DNA from: Saccharomyces uvarum
Lineage: Eukaryota > Ascomycota > Saccharomycetes > Saccharomycetales > Saccharomycetaceae
Reading direction: 5' to 3'
Length of the DNA: 64,000 nucleotides
Assembly (NCBI GenBank): GCA_947243795.1
Contig: OX365939.1
Span: 723,001-787,000, forward strand
The position numbers were made by a program, and so were the translations under genes. Shown one piece after another: positions 50,022 to 64,000 of this stretch. The notes below the pieces were generated by a model, which saw nothing but the letters and a program-made list of their open reading frames with translations, was not told the origin of the DNA and did not search any database. The stretch's first letter is position 1. The number at the start of each line of letters is the position of its first letter.

Positions 50022-52766
50022 TTATAGATCAACTTGTTCCAACTCTTTATCTAAGATAGATTTGGCAGTCTTTGTAGCCCAAGCCAATCTTCTTTCATCT
50101 CTATCGAAAGCCTTATCGCCCTTTTTGCCTGAGAGAAAATTATGATACTTAAACTTTTTGTTAATGAACCACCTCAAACCTTTAAGAATAAAGGGCATAT
50201 TCTCTGATTTGACATTTTTTGTTAAGACATCGCGCAAATGGTCATCGGAGTAGGTAGTACGTCTGCTTCCGTTTTCATCTTTTTTCAATTTTGTTTCACT
50301 TTTCTTCGCAACCGCCAATAATAGCTGAAACAGTAATATCTCCATAAATAACATTCCTTCTGTATTTAACCCACCCATGAATGAAACATGCTTAAAAACA
50401 TCTAGTTTTAGAATATCATTAGCGATTAATGATCCAAAAAATCTGCCCTGATTTGAAATACTAACTAGTTTCTTGTTATCGTCCAAATCATCTTCCTCGT
50501 CGGCTTCACTTTCAGAATCGGATCCTAACTTGTCCTCAAACTTTTTTATCACATCCCAAAATAAGAATTGAAATGATTTTGATAAATGACTATACCTTTC
50601 ACATATTTTATTTGCGACCAGTGCATAATAATGATTATAACCATTAGATCCACTATCAGCCAAAAGGCAATGTAAAATAACTCTTGGGATTTCAAGGACT
50701 TGCTTGTTTTTTAAGCTTAACTTTTCAAGCTTGCCAAATGCATCTAGATAGTCTTGCGCCGACATAATACTAATAAATACAGCCCTACGAATATCGGTAT
50801 TCATACGCTGTTGTCTAGCAATGACGCTCCAGTCGGGAATATCATCGAGAAGATCGTCTTCTATTAGAAGTTTGGCTTTCTTGGATTTACCAATATTTTC
50901 ACTATTATCATTTGAGACCTCGAAAGCATTTTCCATGTTTCCTTTCCAAGAAGCACCAACCAGCCACCATTTACCCTTAGTGTCAATATGTTTGATATCG
51001 TCGAGAGAAACTTGTAAAGGCTCTTGAGAAGACGATGATCTTAAAACACTTTGCAAGCTTTTTTTCAAAGGATGGTGGTCAGCCGCCAAAATTGAAGGTT
51101 TCAATCTGTTGTTTTTCAAGTCAGTCATAGTATCCATTAAAAATCTCAGTCTTGGACTTTGCTGCTCTAAATCCTTGGCATTATTTAGCAGTTCAGACCG
51201 TATATCTCGCAAAGCAGAGGGATCATCACCACGGATTAGTTGCCCTGAAACGGAGATGATCCTTAGAAGCAATTCAGTAGTGAATTCGTTAGGATCTGCT
51301 ACGGATATACGAATAATATCATAAATCAAGCGACATGACACAAAACCAAAATTGTAACAATACGATAATAGGGTTACAATATTGCTACATATTTTAGAGA
51401 CGAATTTATCCTGCTGGTTTTTAGACGCATTTTCCATTCCTTCTTCGTAGTGTTGCAAGAAAGTTTCTACCGTTTTCTGAATAAAGAATGCGCCCATTTC
51501 GATACCTCTTAGCTTCCATAAGGTATATGCAACAGCAGCATAATTCATTATGAATCCGTCCAGTAACTTTTGGTTTTGGCTAATGATGATTAAAATTCCT
51601 TTGGTCAGCGATTCTGTCACATACTGCCTAGGAAATGAATCATACAAGCCATTCAATTCAGGAATAATAATAGTAATGTTGGAATCTGAAAGCTTGTTTA
51701 ATGACGAATTAACCCTTTTCCTAATTTCAGATAAGGCTGCATTACTGTCCTGATCGACTAATTTTTTTCTCAGTGATGGAGGAACATAACTCCCTTCAGG
51801 CTGTGTTGGAGCGACATACGGATTTTCCTTTTCCCTTGTTTTATTATCATCTGAATCCGCAATGCTGTCATCGCTAGACTGATCGAAATCATCGGAGTTC
51901 TCAAAATCAGAACTCGAAAGATCGTCATCAGAGGAAAAGGCTTTCTCACGGTCACCTTCATCTTCTTTCACAGATTTGGATGCTGCCGCAAAATCTCCGT
52001 ACTCTTCGTCATCTTTACCGTATTCTTCAAAATAGTCCAAGCCTTCCAGAAGTCCACCAATAGCATCAAATTCATCTTTCGCACGTATAGTCCTCTTTTC
52101 TCCCTTTAAACCTAGTTTTTTTGCATAGTATTGCATATTCATTTCATCTCTTTCAAAAGCTGCTCTATCTGAAGGTGCCAATGGGTAACTTATAAAATCC
52201 TCACTTGTATCTTCACTCTGAATATGCCTTTTATCATTGGATTTTCCCTCATGTTTTCCAAACTTTCCAACTCCTTTTCCATTAGTTTTTTTCTGCTTCA
52301 ATAATTCCAATTCTTTCATTGTGTCTTCAACAGACATTGTTTGCTCACCATCCATTTCTAGCTTTTCATCAAAATCATCATCACCAAATGCCTCGTCGTA
52401 ATCATCGTCGCCCAATTCCTCGCCAGTAAAGCCTTGTTCGTCTGGATCTTCGCTCATTTCTGAAAAAGTGGAATGTTTGCTGTTAACTTGTTTGACTACA
52501 TCCTTCTTAACTGAATTAACACCCCTCTCTTTGAGCGTATGTGTTGCTCTTGAATGAGTAGGGTTTCTTTCCCTAGTTGGAATGCTTTTCTGTTTCTTTT
52601 CAGCACGTTGTATCTTTCTCTTTTCTTTACGACTGATATGTTTACCATTTCCTCTTTTTCTCTTTTTATCGTCTGCGTTGGAAAATCTTTCATCCTGACT
52701 GTAATCGAGGGTCTTCAACTCATCCAAAATAACACCCGGGATTCTAATACCATCTGTCTTCTGCAT
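50022..52766 (-). CDS. SGD1: Sgd1, NOM1-type nucleolar protein for 40S biogenesis
   Basis: Essential nucleolar factor related to human NOM1; needed for 18S rRNA processing and first found through osmotic stress genetics. I start at the ATG ending at 52766 (MQKTDGIRIPGVILDELKT), giving 914 aa (S. cerevisiae 899); the 13 codons above lack an ATG. A basic N-terminus (KRKRGNGKHISRKEKRK) is followed by a long acidic region to about 310. The MIF4G domain spans roughly 340-550 (RKRVNSSLNKLSDSNITIIIPEL) and the MA3 domain about 670-790 (DIRRAVFISIMSAQDYLDAFGKLEKL). Confidence 0.95.
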   Translation of the reverse strand: MQKTDGIRIPGVILDELKTLDYSQDERFSNADDKKRKRGNGKHISRKEKRKIQRAEKKQKSIPTRERNPTHSRATHTLKERGVNSVKKDVVKQVNSKHSTFSEMSEDPDEQGFTGEELGDDDYDEAFGDDDFDEKLEMDGEQTMSVEDTMKELELLKQKKTNGKGVGKFGKHEGKSNDKRHIQSEDTSEDFISYPLAPSDRAAFERDEMNMQYYAKKLGLKGEKRTIRAKDEFDAIGGLLEGLDYFEEYGKDDEEYGDFAAASKSVKEDEGDREKAFSSDDDLSSSDFENSDDFDQSSDDSIADSDDNKTREKENPYVAPTQPEGSYVPPSLRKKLVDQDSNAALSEIRKRVNSSLNKLSDSNITIIIPELNGLYDSFPRQYVTESLTKGILIIISQNQKLLDGFIMNYAAVAYTLWKLRGIEMGAFFIQKTVETFLQHYEEGMENASKNQQDKFVSKICSNIVTLLSYCYNFGFVSCRLIYDIIRISVADPNEFTTELLLRIISVSGQLIRGDDPSALRDIRSELLNNAKDLEQQSPRLRFLMDTMTDLKNNRLKPSILAADHHPLKKSLQSVLRSSSSQEPLQVSLDDIKHIDTKGKWWLVGASWKGNMENAFEVSNDNSENIGKSKKAKLLIEDDLLDDIPDWSVIARQQRMNTDIRRAVFISIMSAQDYLDAFGKLEKLSLKNKQVLEIPRVILHCLLADSGSNGYNHYYALVANKICERYSHLSKSFQFLFWDVIKKFEDKLGSDSESEADEEDDLDDNKKLVSISNQGRFFGSLIANDILKLDVFKHVSFMGGLNTEGMLFMEILLFQLLLAVAKKSETKLKKDENGSRRTTYSDDHLRDVLTKNVKSENMPFILKGLRWFINKKFKYHNFLSGKKGDKAFDRDERRLAWATKTAKSILDKELEQVDL

Positions 52767-52847
52767 TATTCCAACAGGCCTACTTTTTTTGTTCAACTGT
52801 GTCAATTATAAAAATTATTCTTGCATTATTTATGTCTTTTTCATGTT

Positions 52848-52889
52848 AGCTCATCGCATTTAATTTTTTTTCTAAATTATAAATTTTTC
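52848..52889 (-). promoter_or_regulatory. PAC and RRPE motifs upstream of SGD1
   Basis: On minus GCGATGAGCT (52848-52857), a perfect PAC element, and about 24 bp further upstream GAAAAATTT (52881-52889), the core of RRPE. This pair marks ribosome-biogenesis genes bound by Dot6/Tod6 and Stb3. It lies about 80-120 bp upstream of the chosen SGD1 ATG. Confidence 0.75.
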
Positions 52890-53034
52890 GCTGCGGTGGC
52901 AGGTAAAAATCAATAGATTCAAGATTTCTGGTGAACGTCAAATATATATATATAAATCTATATCAAAATTAAATTACTAATTTGTTATTCCTTACCACTA
53001 ATTGGTATTCGATAGTTCATTGCATATCTAAAAT

Positions 53035-55281
53035 TTATGTAAATAATGTTAAATCTAACGGCACACTGCTACCTTTACCACTGGGATACAATTTTGTTTT
53101 GGCTTGGAATGGACGTGGTCTAGGAATTTGTGAAACATTAGTCCATTTGAATCTTGAATCATCTGTAACTATCTTTTCATGTCCTAATTGCGCCCCGTTA
53201 GAACTTGATCCATTTATGGTGTATTGTCCGACATCAACGTCTGGTTGATTTGTATGAGTATTATGCTTGTGATGCAGCGTAGATTCTCCTGTAGAAAACA
53301 GTCTTTGCTTAAGATTTTTGCTGGCACTATTAGAAGAAGCTACATCTTTGATCGATGCGCTTGCCTCCATATTTGGGGGTGGCGGTGGCGATTTTGAGGA
53401 ACTAGTTACAGTTGGTCTAGTTTCCGTACGACCAGGAAATGTGGGCGCAGTTAGAGAAGCTGACGATATTGGTGGAGGAATGGCCTGTTGAGGGAGACTT
53501 GGCGCATTGAGAGTGGGTAGGGGTGGAGCAGCTGCAATTGGAGGAGTAGGCTTTTCAGCATTTTGAGAGGGAAGCACATCATGTAATAAAGAAGCAGCCG
53601 GCGCACTATTCTTACCATTATGTGGCATAATTGGTGGTGCTGGTGGAGGTGGAGCTTGTCCGGGCAGTGGCGGAGCCTTTGCTGTATTCTCACTCGATGC
53701 ACTTTCATCTTCATTGTGGCTGTAGTAACTAGCAGGCATAGTCTTAGTCGGAGGTGGCACTACTGGAGGAGGAGGGGCACTAGTAGGCAAGGGAGGTGCC
53801 ATAGCAAAAGGGGAGGCATGTGGCGCATTAGAGGCACTAGAAAATGTCTGCTTGTGCAATTTGGACTCAATTTCATCCAAAAATGACATTCCTTTTTGGC
53901 TGGTCTGCTTTGGCGAAGGCACAGAAGGTGCATTAGAAGAGGTGTTAACATTGATAGTTTGAGGTGAATTTATCACATCCCCTTGTTTATCTTGAGTGGT
54001 GTATTCGCTATTACCACCGACAACGAACCTTTCATCTCTCTTATTTTGAATCTCAGCAAGGAAAGGCAAAGCTCCCCCTGGCGTTATGGCCGAGGAAGAT
54101 GCAGAGGCTGGTTTTTTAGACTGCTTGCTTGCTGTCATTGCTGAAGGAGGAGGAGGAGGAGGAGGCGGTGGTGGAGAGGCTATAGCAAGCGAAGAAAGAG
54201 GAGGTGGTGGAGGTGGTGGAGGAGCAGGCACAGATGCTGCTGTGTTAGATGATACAGATGCCACATTCGGTAGCGATGGTGGCGGTGGTGCAGTCGACGG
54301 CAATGGAGGGGCGTGCAACGTAGGAATAGGTGGTGCAGCTGGCGGAACTGACGTACGTGAAGCCACCTTATTCTTTTCAGATCGATCCCCTGTTGACGAA
54401 GTACCATTAACTGTCCCTTGCTCAGATCGCCTAGCATTTATTTCTGCCAAAAAGGGTAGTCCACCAGAAGGTGGTGATGCAGATGCGTTGCCTGTAGGTG
54501 GTTTAGGTGTTTCGAAATCTGAGCTAGGTACCGGAGCTGATGTCATTGGTGGAGGAGGTGGAGGAGGTGGAGCCTGTAGTGGGATTTTGGCAGATGTTGG
54601 TAAGGCGGCTGATGGCAGTGGAGGAGCCGCTCCCATGGGAGGAGATATATTGGAAGTTTTTCTTTGATGACTCCTCCTTACTGGTCTTACTGTAGGCATT
54701 TGTGGTAAATTCTGCGGCACTTTTGGAGTAGAGGCGTTAGACGTTGGAGGTGCTGCAGAGGATGTGGCATTAGGAACAGGAGGAGCCGCAGAAAATGGGA
54801 CACTAGGGATAGGAGGCGCGAATGATGTGGGTACGCTAGGAATAGGAGGAGCCGATGACGATGGTGCATTCGGTATGTGAGGGGCTGCAACGGACGGTGC
54901 CGCGCCTGGGATTGGTGGTGCATGTAATGATGGAGTAGAACTGATGTTTGCGTTTTTGTTGACATGTTTAAGCTTAGGTATTCCACCAGCCAAAATATCG
55001 CTTAGCTGTGGAGCTCCCATCCCAGGGATGGGTGGGGCCGACATAGAGGGTCCATTATTGCTGAGGGCACTAGAGCTTCCAGATGTTGATGAGACGACAC
55101 CACCTCCGACACTTGGTGCACTTCTATCATTAGTCTCAGCTTTTTTCAATCTCATTCCCTTTCTGATATCACCTAAAAGGGCGTCACGACCCTGCATGAC
55201 AGTGTTTGCTGGCTTTGGAGCGTTACCACCACCCATTGTTGGCGGTGGAGGTGGAGGTGGAGGAGCTGGAGCACTAACCAT
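53035..55281 (-). CDS. VRP1: Verprolin Vrp1 (WIP homologue)
   Basis: Proline-rich partner of Las17/WASP and type I myosins in cortical actin patches and endocytosis. I start at the ATG ending at 55281 (MVSAPAPPPPPPPPTMGG), giving 748 aa (S. cerevisiae 817); the 15 codons above lack an ATG. A WH2 actin-binding motif sits at about 32-47 (RDALLGDIRKGMRLKK). Long Pro-rich stretches (APPIP, PPPPPPPPPP) give profilin and SH3 binding. Repeated LPFLAEI..R blocks occur near 290, 420 and 470. The C-terminal Las17-binding region is FKWTNVSQIPRPRPFQ. The loss of about 70 residues relative to S. cerevisiae falls in the Pro-rich repeats. Confidence 0.96.
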   Translation of the reverse strand: MVSAPAPPPPPPPPTMGGGNAPKPANTVMQGRDALLGDIRKGMRLKKAETNDRSAPSVGGGVVSSTSGSSSALSNNGPSMSAPPIPGMGAPQLSDILAGGIPKLKHVNKNANISSTPSLHAPPIPGAAPSVAAPHIPNAPSSSAPPIPSVPTSFAPPIPSVPFSAAPPVPNATSSAAPPTSNASTPKVPQNLPQMPTVRPVRRSHQRKTSNISPPMGAAPPLPSAALPTSAKIPLQAPPPPPPPPMTSAPVPSSDFETPKPPTGNASASPPSGGLPFLAEINARRSEQGTVNGTSSTGDRSEKNKVASRTSVPPAAPPIPTLHAPPLPSTAPPPPSLPNVASVSSNTAASVPAPPPPPPPPLSSLAIASPPPPPPPPPPSAMTASKQSKKPASASSSAITPGGALPFLAEIQNKRDERFVVGGNSEYTTQDKQGDVINSPQTINVNTSSNAPSVPSPKQTSQKGMSFLDEIESKLHKQTFSSASNAPHASPFAMAPPLPTSAPPPPVVPPPTKTMPASYYSHNEDESASSENTAKAPPLPGQAPPPPAPPIMPHNGKNSAPAASLLHDVLPSQNAEKPTPPIAAAPPLPTLNAPSLPQQAIPPPISSASLTAPTFPGRTETRPTVTSSSKSPPPPPNMEASASIKDVASSNSASKNLKQRLFSTGESTLHHKHNTHTNQPDVDVGQYTINGSSSNGAQLGHEKIVTDDSRFKWTNVSQIPRPRPFQAKTKLYPSGKGSSVPLDLTLFT

Positions 55282-56069
55282 TTCTATAGTACTTTGTAAA
55301 TAAAGCGCACTTAGTCGACAAAACAATCGTACTCTATTTGGTCGTATTCGTATTTCATGTCATAGGCATTTTTTACTAAATTATGATTTTAGTTCTTTAC
55401 CCAACATGCGATATTTTAAGGCCCCTATTTGGCGGTGGCCGTGCCCGTAAACGGTGATTAAATAAACCATCGCCTCTGCCATATGGGGCTCTATTATGAA
55501 TTGGTCCAAGAGAATAGGAAGCCAAAGACGGGCTTATGAGCGTTATGTACAACGGATTTACTGTGTAGTTATACAATCCTTTTTTTTTTTTTGAATCAAT
55601 TCACTTTGATTTTACTATTCATCAAGCCGTAGCTGCTGTATAGGCTTGCTTGTACCCAAAACTTAATATGGAAGCGAAAGATAGGGGAAATAAACCCCCA
55701 CGAATAAAGTGTTCACTAACGTCAGTGGTGCTTTCTGAGGGCCCTTTCTCTCATATGTATACTATGGGGAAAAAATACTAGACCTGAAAGAACATCCGTA
55801 CCGCTTCCTTACCCAACATCCAGACATGTTAAAAACCTTCTAAAAATCTTCATGAACTTTTTCAAAAGAAAAATCATTGCCGCATCGAGAGTAATGCACC
55901 GTGAAACTGCAAAAAAAAGATAAAGAGTATATTTCAAGTATAACTGAAGAATAGCAATATCCTTCTTAGTAGTTCGAATTTTTAATTGTAGTTCAATAGC
56001 AAGATAAATAAGCGGAATACCTTTAAACATCCTGCAAACAGTTTAATAAATCAATATAATAAGTTTGAA
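55282..56069. promoter_or_regulatory. Divergent VRP1/RPP0 promoter
   Basis: 788 bp. The 11-mer TTACCCAACAT occurs twice in the same orientation (55397-55407 and 55809-55819). A T run lies near 55580-55591. RPP0 must be strongly expressed, so these repeated sites are candidates for its activator; the motif resembles but does not match a Rap1 site. Confidence 0.4.
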
Positions 56070-57008
56070 ATGGGAGGCGTTCGTGAAAAGAAAGCTGAAT
56101 ACTTTGCTAAGTTAAGAGAATACTTGGAAGAATACAAGTCCTTGTTCGTCGTCGGTGTCGACAATGTTTCTTCTCAACAAATGCACGAAGTCAGAAAGGA
56201 ATTGAGAGGTAGAGGTGTCGTTTTGATGGGTAAGAACACTATGGTCAGAAGAGCCATCAGAGGTTTCCTAAATGAATTACCAGACTACGAAAAGTTGTTG
56301 CCTTTTGTCAAGGGTAACGTTGGTTTCATTTTCACTAACGAATCCTTGAACGAAATCAAGGACGTTATTGTTTCCAACAGAGTTGCTGCTCCAGCCAGAG
56401 CTGGTGCCGTTGCTCCAGAAGATATCTGGGTTACTGCTGTTAACACCGGTATGGAACCAGGTAAGACCTCTTTCTTCCAAGCTTTGGGTGTCCCAACCAA
56501 GATTGCCAGAGGTACCATTGAAATTGTTTCCGATGTTAAGGTTGTTGACGCCGGTAACAGAGTCGGTCCATCTGAAGCCTCTTTGTTGAATTTGTTGGAA
56601 ATTTCTCCATTTACCTACGGTTTGACTGTTGTCCAAGTCTATGACAACGGACAAGTCTTCCCATCTTCCATCTTGGATATCACTGATGAAGAATTGGTTT
56701 CTCACTTCATTTCTGCTGTGAGCACCATCGCTTCCGTCTCTTTGGCTATTGGTTACCCAACCTTGCCATCTGTCGGTCACACTTTGATCAACAACTACAA
56801 GAACTTGTTGGCTGTTGCCATTGCTGCTTCATACCACTACCCAGAAATCGAAGATTTGGTTGACAGAATCGAAAATCCAGACAAGTACGCTTCCGCTGCC
56901 CCAGCTGCTGCCTCTGCTGCCTCTGGTGACTCCGCCCCAGCTGAAGAAGCTGCTGCTGAAGACGAAGAAGAATCTGATGACGACATGGGTTTCGGTTTAT
57001 TCGATTAA
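56070..57008 (+). CDS. RPP0: Ribosomal stalk protein P0 (uL10)
   Basis: Base of the 60S acidic stalk; binds 25S rRNA and two P1-P2 dimers and recruits GTPase factors. It encodes 312 aa, the S. cerevisiae length, from [22 protein letters not shown]. An L10-type RNA-binding domain is followed by the eukaryote-specific insertion domain and a C-terminal Ala-rich hinge ending in the conserved [14 protein letters not shown] peptide. Codon bias is extreme. The antisense frame at the YLR339C position is a by-product. Confidence 0.98.
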   Translation: MGGVREKKAEYFAKLREYLEEYKSLFVVGVDNVSSQQMHEVRKELRGRGVVLMGKNTMVRRAIRGFLNELPDYEKLLPFVKGNVGFIFTNESLNEIKDVIVSNRVAAPARAGAVAPEDIWVTAVNTGMEPGKTSFFQALGVPTKIARGTIEIVSDVKVVDAGNRVGPSEASLLNLLEISPFTYGLTVVQVYDNGQVFPSSILDITDEELVSHFISAVSTIASVSLAIGYPTLPSVGHTLINNYKNLLAVAIAASYHYPEIEDLVDRIENPDKYASAAPAAASAASGDSAPAEEAAAEDEEESDDDMGFGLFD

Positions 57009-57631
57009 GAAGTATAACTTGATTTATTAACTTAATTCAATATTTACAATTTATAATTAAATAACTTTAATTCTTTTTTGATTCGATTACTACTATTAAG
57101 TTCTCTTTCACTTTGCTTATACTATGCAGCGAGTGATGTAATCCATGGCGCTGCCCCATTTGGCATAATCATTTTTTATTCAAGCCAATATAGCTGTGGA
57201 CAGCCTTAGGTTAGAAAGGGAAAACGCATTTGCGTAAAATTCGGTTTTGTTTCTTGAGTCACTTAACTCTTTCTAGTATCAAAGAAGAAAGCCTCAGAAA
57301 GCCGAAAAAATCACGTATAGTGCCATCCCCTATAAGTACGATTTAAAACTATGATTACCTAGAGTTTCGTACTGCCATCGGAGATGCCTGATTTATTAGT
57401 TTTTTCCACAGATCGTTTGAAGATTTTCCCAGAAGCCGGAATCGAGAAGTGTCGCAAAATCAAAGGGCTATGAAAAGACTAGAAAAACGCAAAAGAAGGA
57501 ACTACCTTTGTGAAGAGAGCTGGACCAAAAGCTATCACCGTTGAAATTTTATGCCTCGGAATACTTAAATGTTCCAGAACATACATTTTAGTTGAGCACA
57601 GAAAACCAATTGAGATTGAAAAAAGTAACAT
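57009..57631. other. RPP0-SPO77 intergenic region
   Basis: 623 bp with the RPP0 3' end and the SPO77 promoter. Near 57125-57155, GCAGCG and CGCTGC form an inverted repeat around a TGATGTAATCCATGG core. Confidence 0.45.
57451..57459 (+). promoter_or_regulatory. Middle sporulation element upstream of SPO77
   Basis: GTCGCAAAA, a full match to the Ndt80 consensus gNCRCAAAW, 173 bp before the SPO77 ATG. A second core CGCAAAA lies at 57488-57494. It fits middle-sporulation expression of SPO77. Confidence 0.65.
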
Positions 57632-59122
57632 ATGTTTCATAAGAAAGTTAACCCAAACTTCAATCTGAAAAAAAATTTCTTTCTTCCGCTGGAGTATGGT
57701 GACACTTCAAGAGATAGTCAATTTTCAAAGGAAAAGTCTAGTCAAGAGGCAAGCACGAGTTTTTTCCCACTAGATGACACATCATCTACATCAGAGGATA
57801 GTTCAGTAACCCCCCAAAGTAATTTGATTCATTACGATGGCATAGAAACAGTCGAAAATCCCAACTTTGCACGCTCAGCTCCAATAAATTACCCCAAAAA
57901 AGAAGGAAAATGGGCTAGTATCCAGCGAGATGGCAATTCTAACAACCGAGACATCGACAGCGGGGATGAATCAGCACCTTGTGATGAAAATGATGAAAGT
58001 GAAAAATCTTATTGTGAAGAGTATTTGCACTACTCAAAAAAGTTCAACTCTTCAAAAAAGAAAAAATACCTGGAATCTGTCTGTTCAAATAGGACAAGTT
58101 TTATACTTAATCTTGAAGATGAAGATGAAGATGTAATAGAATTCGACTTCAATGATAAAGTTCCTTGTTGTATTGACTTACTCTCTGGCGCTACTTTGGA
58201 AAAAAGTTCATTAACGCTGAATGAATTAAATATAAGACTGTTTGAAGCACTCCATATGTTCCGATTAAGTAAAGATAATCCTGAAGAAAAATTAGTGGAA
58301 GTGATTCTCCCAAATTGTGTGACGCTATTAGACATATTTGGAGAGACGGAACTTTTGTCTGATTGCCGTGACGATATTTTTGAAAGCTCCACCTTCCTCA
58401 ATACAATCGAACACATAGTGCAGGATATTTGGGTGGCGACTGTAACAAAAAACCTAACTCTGCTTCCAACATTCAATAGCTATTTAGAATTGTACAAGGA
58501 CAGGTATATGATTTGCAAAGTAAAAGGTTGGCGCCCCTCCACAAATATAGTAGAGATACTAGAAAGTTTAAAGCATTTTCCCAATTCTGTCCTGGAGACT
58601 TTCAGGTTCGGAATTAAGCTAACAGAAAAAGATTTGTGGCACGCAGAGAGCGCCATTATGAACTACATTGTTTTCAACAGGACATTCTGTACTATCATCT
58701 TAGAAATTCGAAAATGTTTCATCTTGTTCATCAGATTTATGCACTCTGCCGATCTTTTGAAATTTTTTTCAAATCAAGTGTTTCTGTCATTTATTGACAT
58801 CCTGGTGAAAGTCGTATTTGAATGCCAGATCCCGCAGCTGTTTCTGGGAATTGACGAAGTCGTTGGATTGTGGCTACAAGACGACGAGACAGGACGCGAA
58901 CAACTCTTGCGTGCATGGTGCGACGTAATCGTCGATAGTACAAATACAAATGAATCAAGAGGCACCGCGACTGTAGAATCGGATTCGTTCACGTCAAGTA
59001 CAGATGAAGGCGAAGACAGCCTCAAATTTAACAAGTGGGATGTAATAGAGCCGTTCATCGACAATATCAGGGCCGCCTGTTCCCGGCAGCAGCCAGAACC
59101 CGCCAAGATAAAGCAGCAATAA
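57632..59122 (+). CDS. SPO77: Spo77, sporulation protein
   Basis: Meiosis-specific protein needed for prospore membrane closure and spore wall formation, working with the kinase Sps1. It encodes 496 aa (S. cerevisiae 477). An N-terminal Ser/Asp-rich region of about 170 residues is followed by a helical domain (CCIDLLSGATLEKSSLTLNEL, FRLSKDNPEEKLVEV), with no catalytic motif. The ATG at 57632 is the first in frame. Identity rests on position (YLR341W) and general sequence; confidence in the mechanism is moderate. Confidence 0.92.
   Translation: MFHKKVNPNFNLKKNFFLPLEYGDTSRDSQFSKEKSSQEASTSFFPLDDTSSTSEDSSVTPQSNLIHYDGIETVENPNFARSAPINYPKKEGKWASIQRDGNSNNRDIDSGDESAPCDENDESEKSYCEEYLHYSKKFNSSKKKKYLESVCSNRTSFILNLEDEDEDVIEFDFNDKVPCCIDLLSGATLEKSSLTLNELNIRLFEALHMFRLSKDNPEEKLVEVILPNCVTLLDIFGETELLSDCRDDIFESSTFLNTIEHIVQDIWVATVTKNLTLLPTFNSYLELYKDRYMICKVKGWRPSTNIVEILESLKHFPNSVLETFRFGIKLTEKDLWHAESAIMNYIVFNRTFCTIILEIRKCFILFIRFMHSADLLKFFSNQVFLSFIDILVKVVFECQIPQLFLGIDEVVGLWLQDDETGREQLLRAWCDVIVDSTNTNESRGTATVESDSFTSSTDEGEDSLKFNKWDVIEPFIDNIRAACSRQQPEPAKIKQQ

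Positions 59123-64000
<4,878 letters not shown>

Noticed and set aside
54086-54667. 193-codon plus frame antisense to VRP1 (OPI9/YLR338W position), Gly-rich
   Set aside because: Complement of poly-Pro codons; no independent coding signal.
56277-56780. 167-codon minus frame antisense to RPP0 (YLR339C position)
   Set aside because: By-product of strong codon bias in RPP0.

Overview
The window is nuclear DNA of a budding yeast of the genus Saccharomyces. Gene order and orientation match the right arm of S. cerevisiae chromosome XII from IMH1 (YLR309C) to FKS1 (YLR342W) with no rearrangement that I can see. Against the S. cerevisiae proteins as I remember them there are many substitutions and small length changes: Cdc25 1585 aa, Chs5 652, Mid2 379, Vrp1 748, Sgd1 914, and a clearly diverged Est2. 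This suggests a sister species rather than S. cerevisiae itself; I cannot name the species. No bacterial-style operon, CRISPR array or foreign island is present.

Layout. 1-9.3 kb: the 5' part of IMH1 (golgin), CDC25 (Ras exchange factor) and ATG39 (nuclear-envelope autophagy receptor), all on minus. 9.9-16.8 kb: MRPL15, SPH1, CDC3, NKP2 and TAD3; TAD3 has three exons, which I rebuilt to a 322-aa product. 17-31.4 kb: EST2 (telomerase reverse transcriptase), BUD6, MMS22, SFH1, CWC24 and PEX30. 31.7-36.6 kb: RPL38, the YLR326W homologue, TMA10, an intron-bearing tRNA-Ser(GCU) and NMA1. 37-42.3 kb: REC102 (one intron, 264 aa), CHS5 and MID2.

42.3-47.7 kb is the accessory part. It holds tRNA-Asp(GUC), tRNA-Glu(UUC), two related LTR fossils (one with a clear 5-bp target duplication), one antisense delta LTR, the three-member box C/D snoRNA cluster snR57-snR55-snR61 on minus, a decayed protein-coding relic, and RPS25B. 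47.7-64 kb: NUP2, SGD1, VRP1, RPP0, SPO77 and the first two thirds of FKS1.

Functional links are those typical of scattered yeast genes, not of operons. Bud and cell-wall polarity recurs (CDC25, SPH1, CDC3, BUD6, CHS5, MID2, VRP1, FKS1), as does translation (MRPL15, RPL38, RPS25B, RPP0, SGD1, TAD3, the snoRNAs and tRNAs). Regulatory motifs readable by eye include MCB/SCB sites before FKS1 and SPH1, an Rlm1 box before MID2, a Rap1 site before RPL38, PAC+RRPE before SGD1, and a middle-sporulation element before SPO77. I found no convincing undescribed system. The most useful new observations are the gene relic beside RPS25B, the degenerate boxes of snR57, and the paired LTR fossils.
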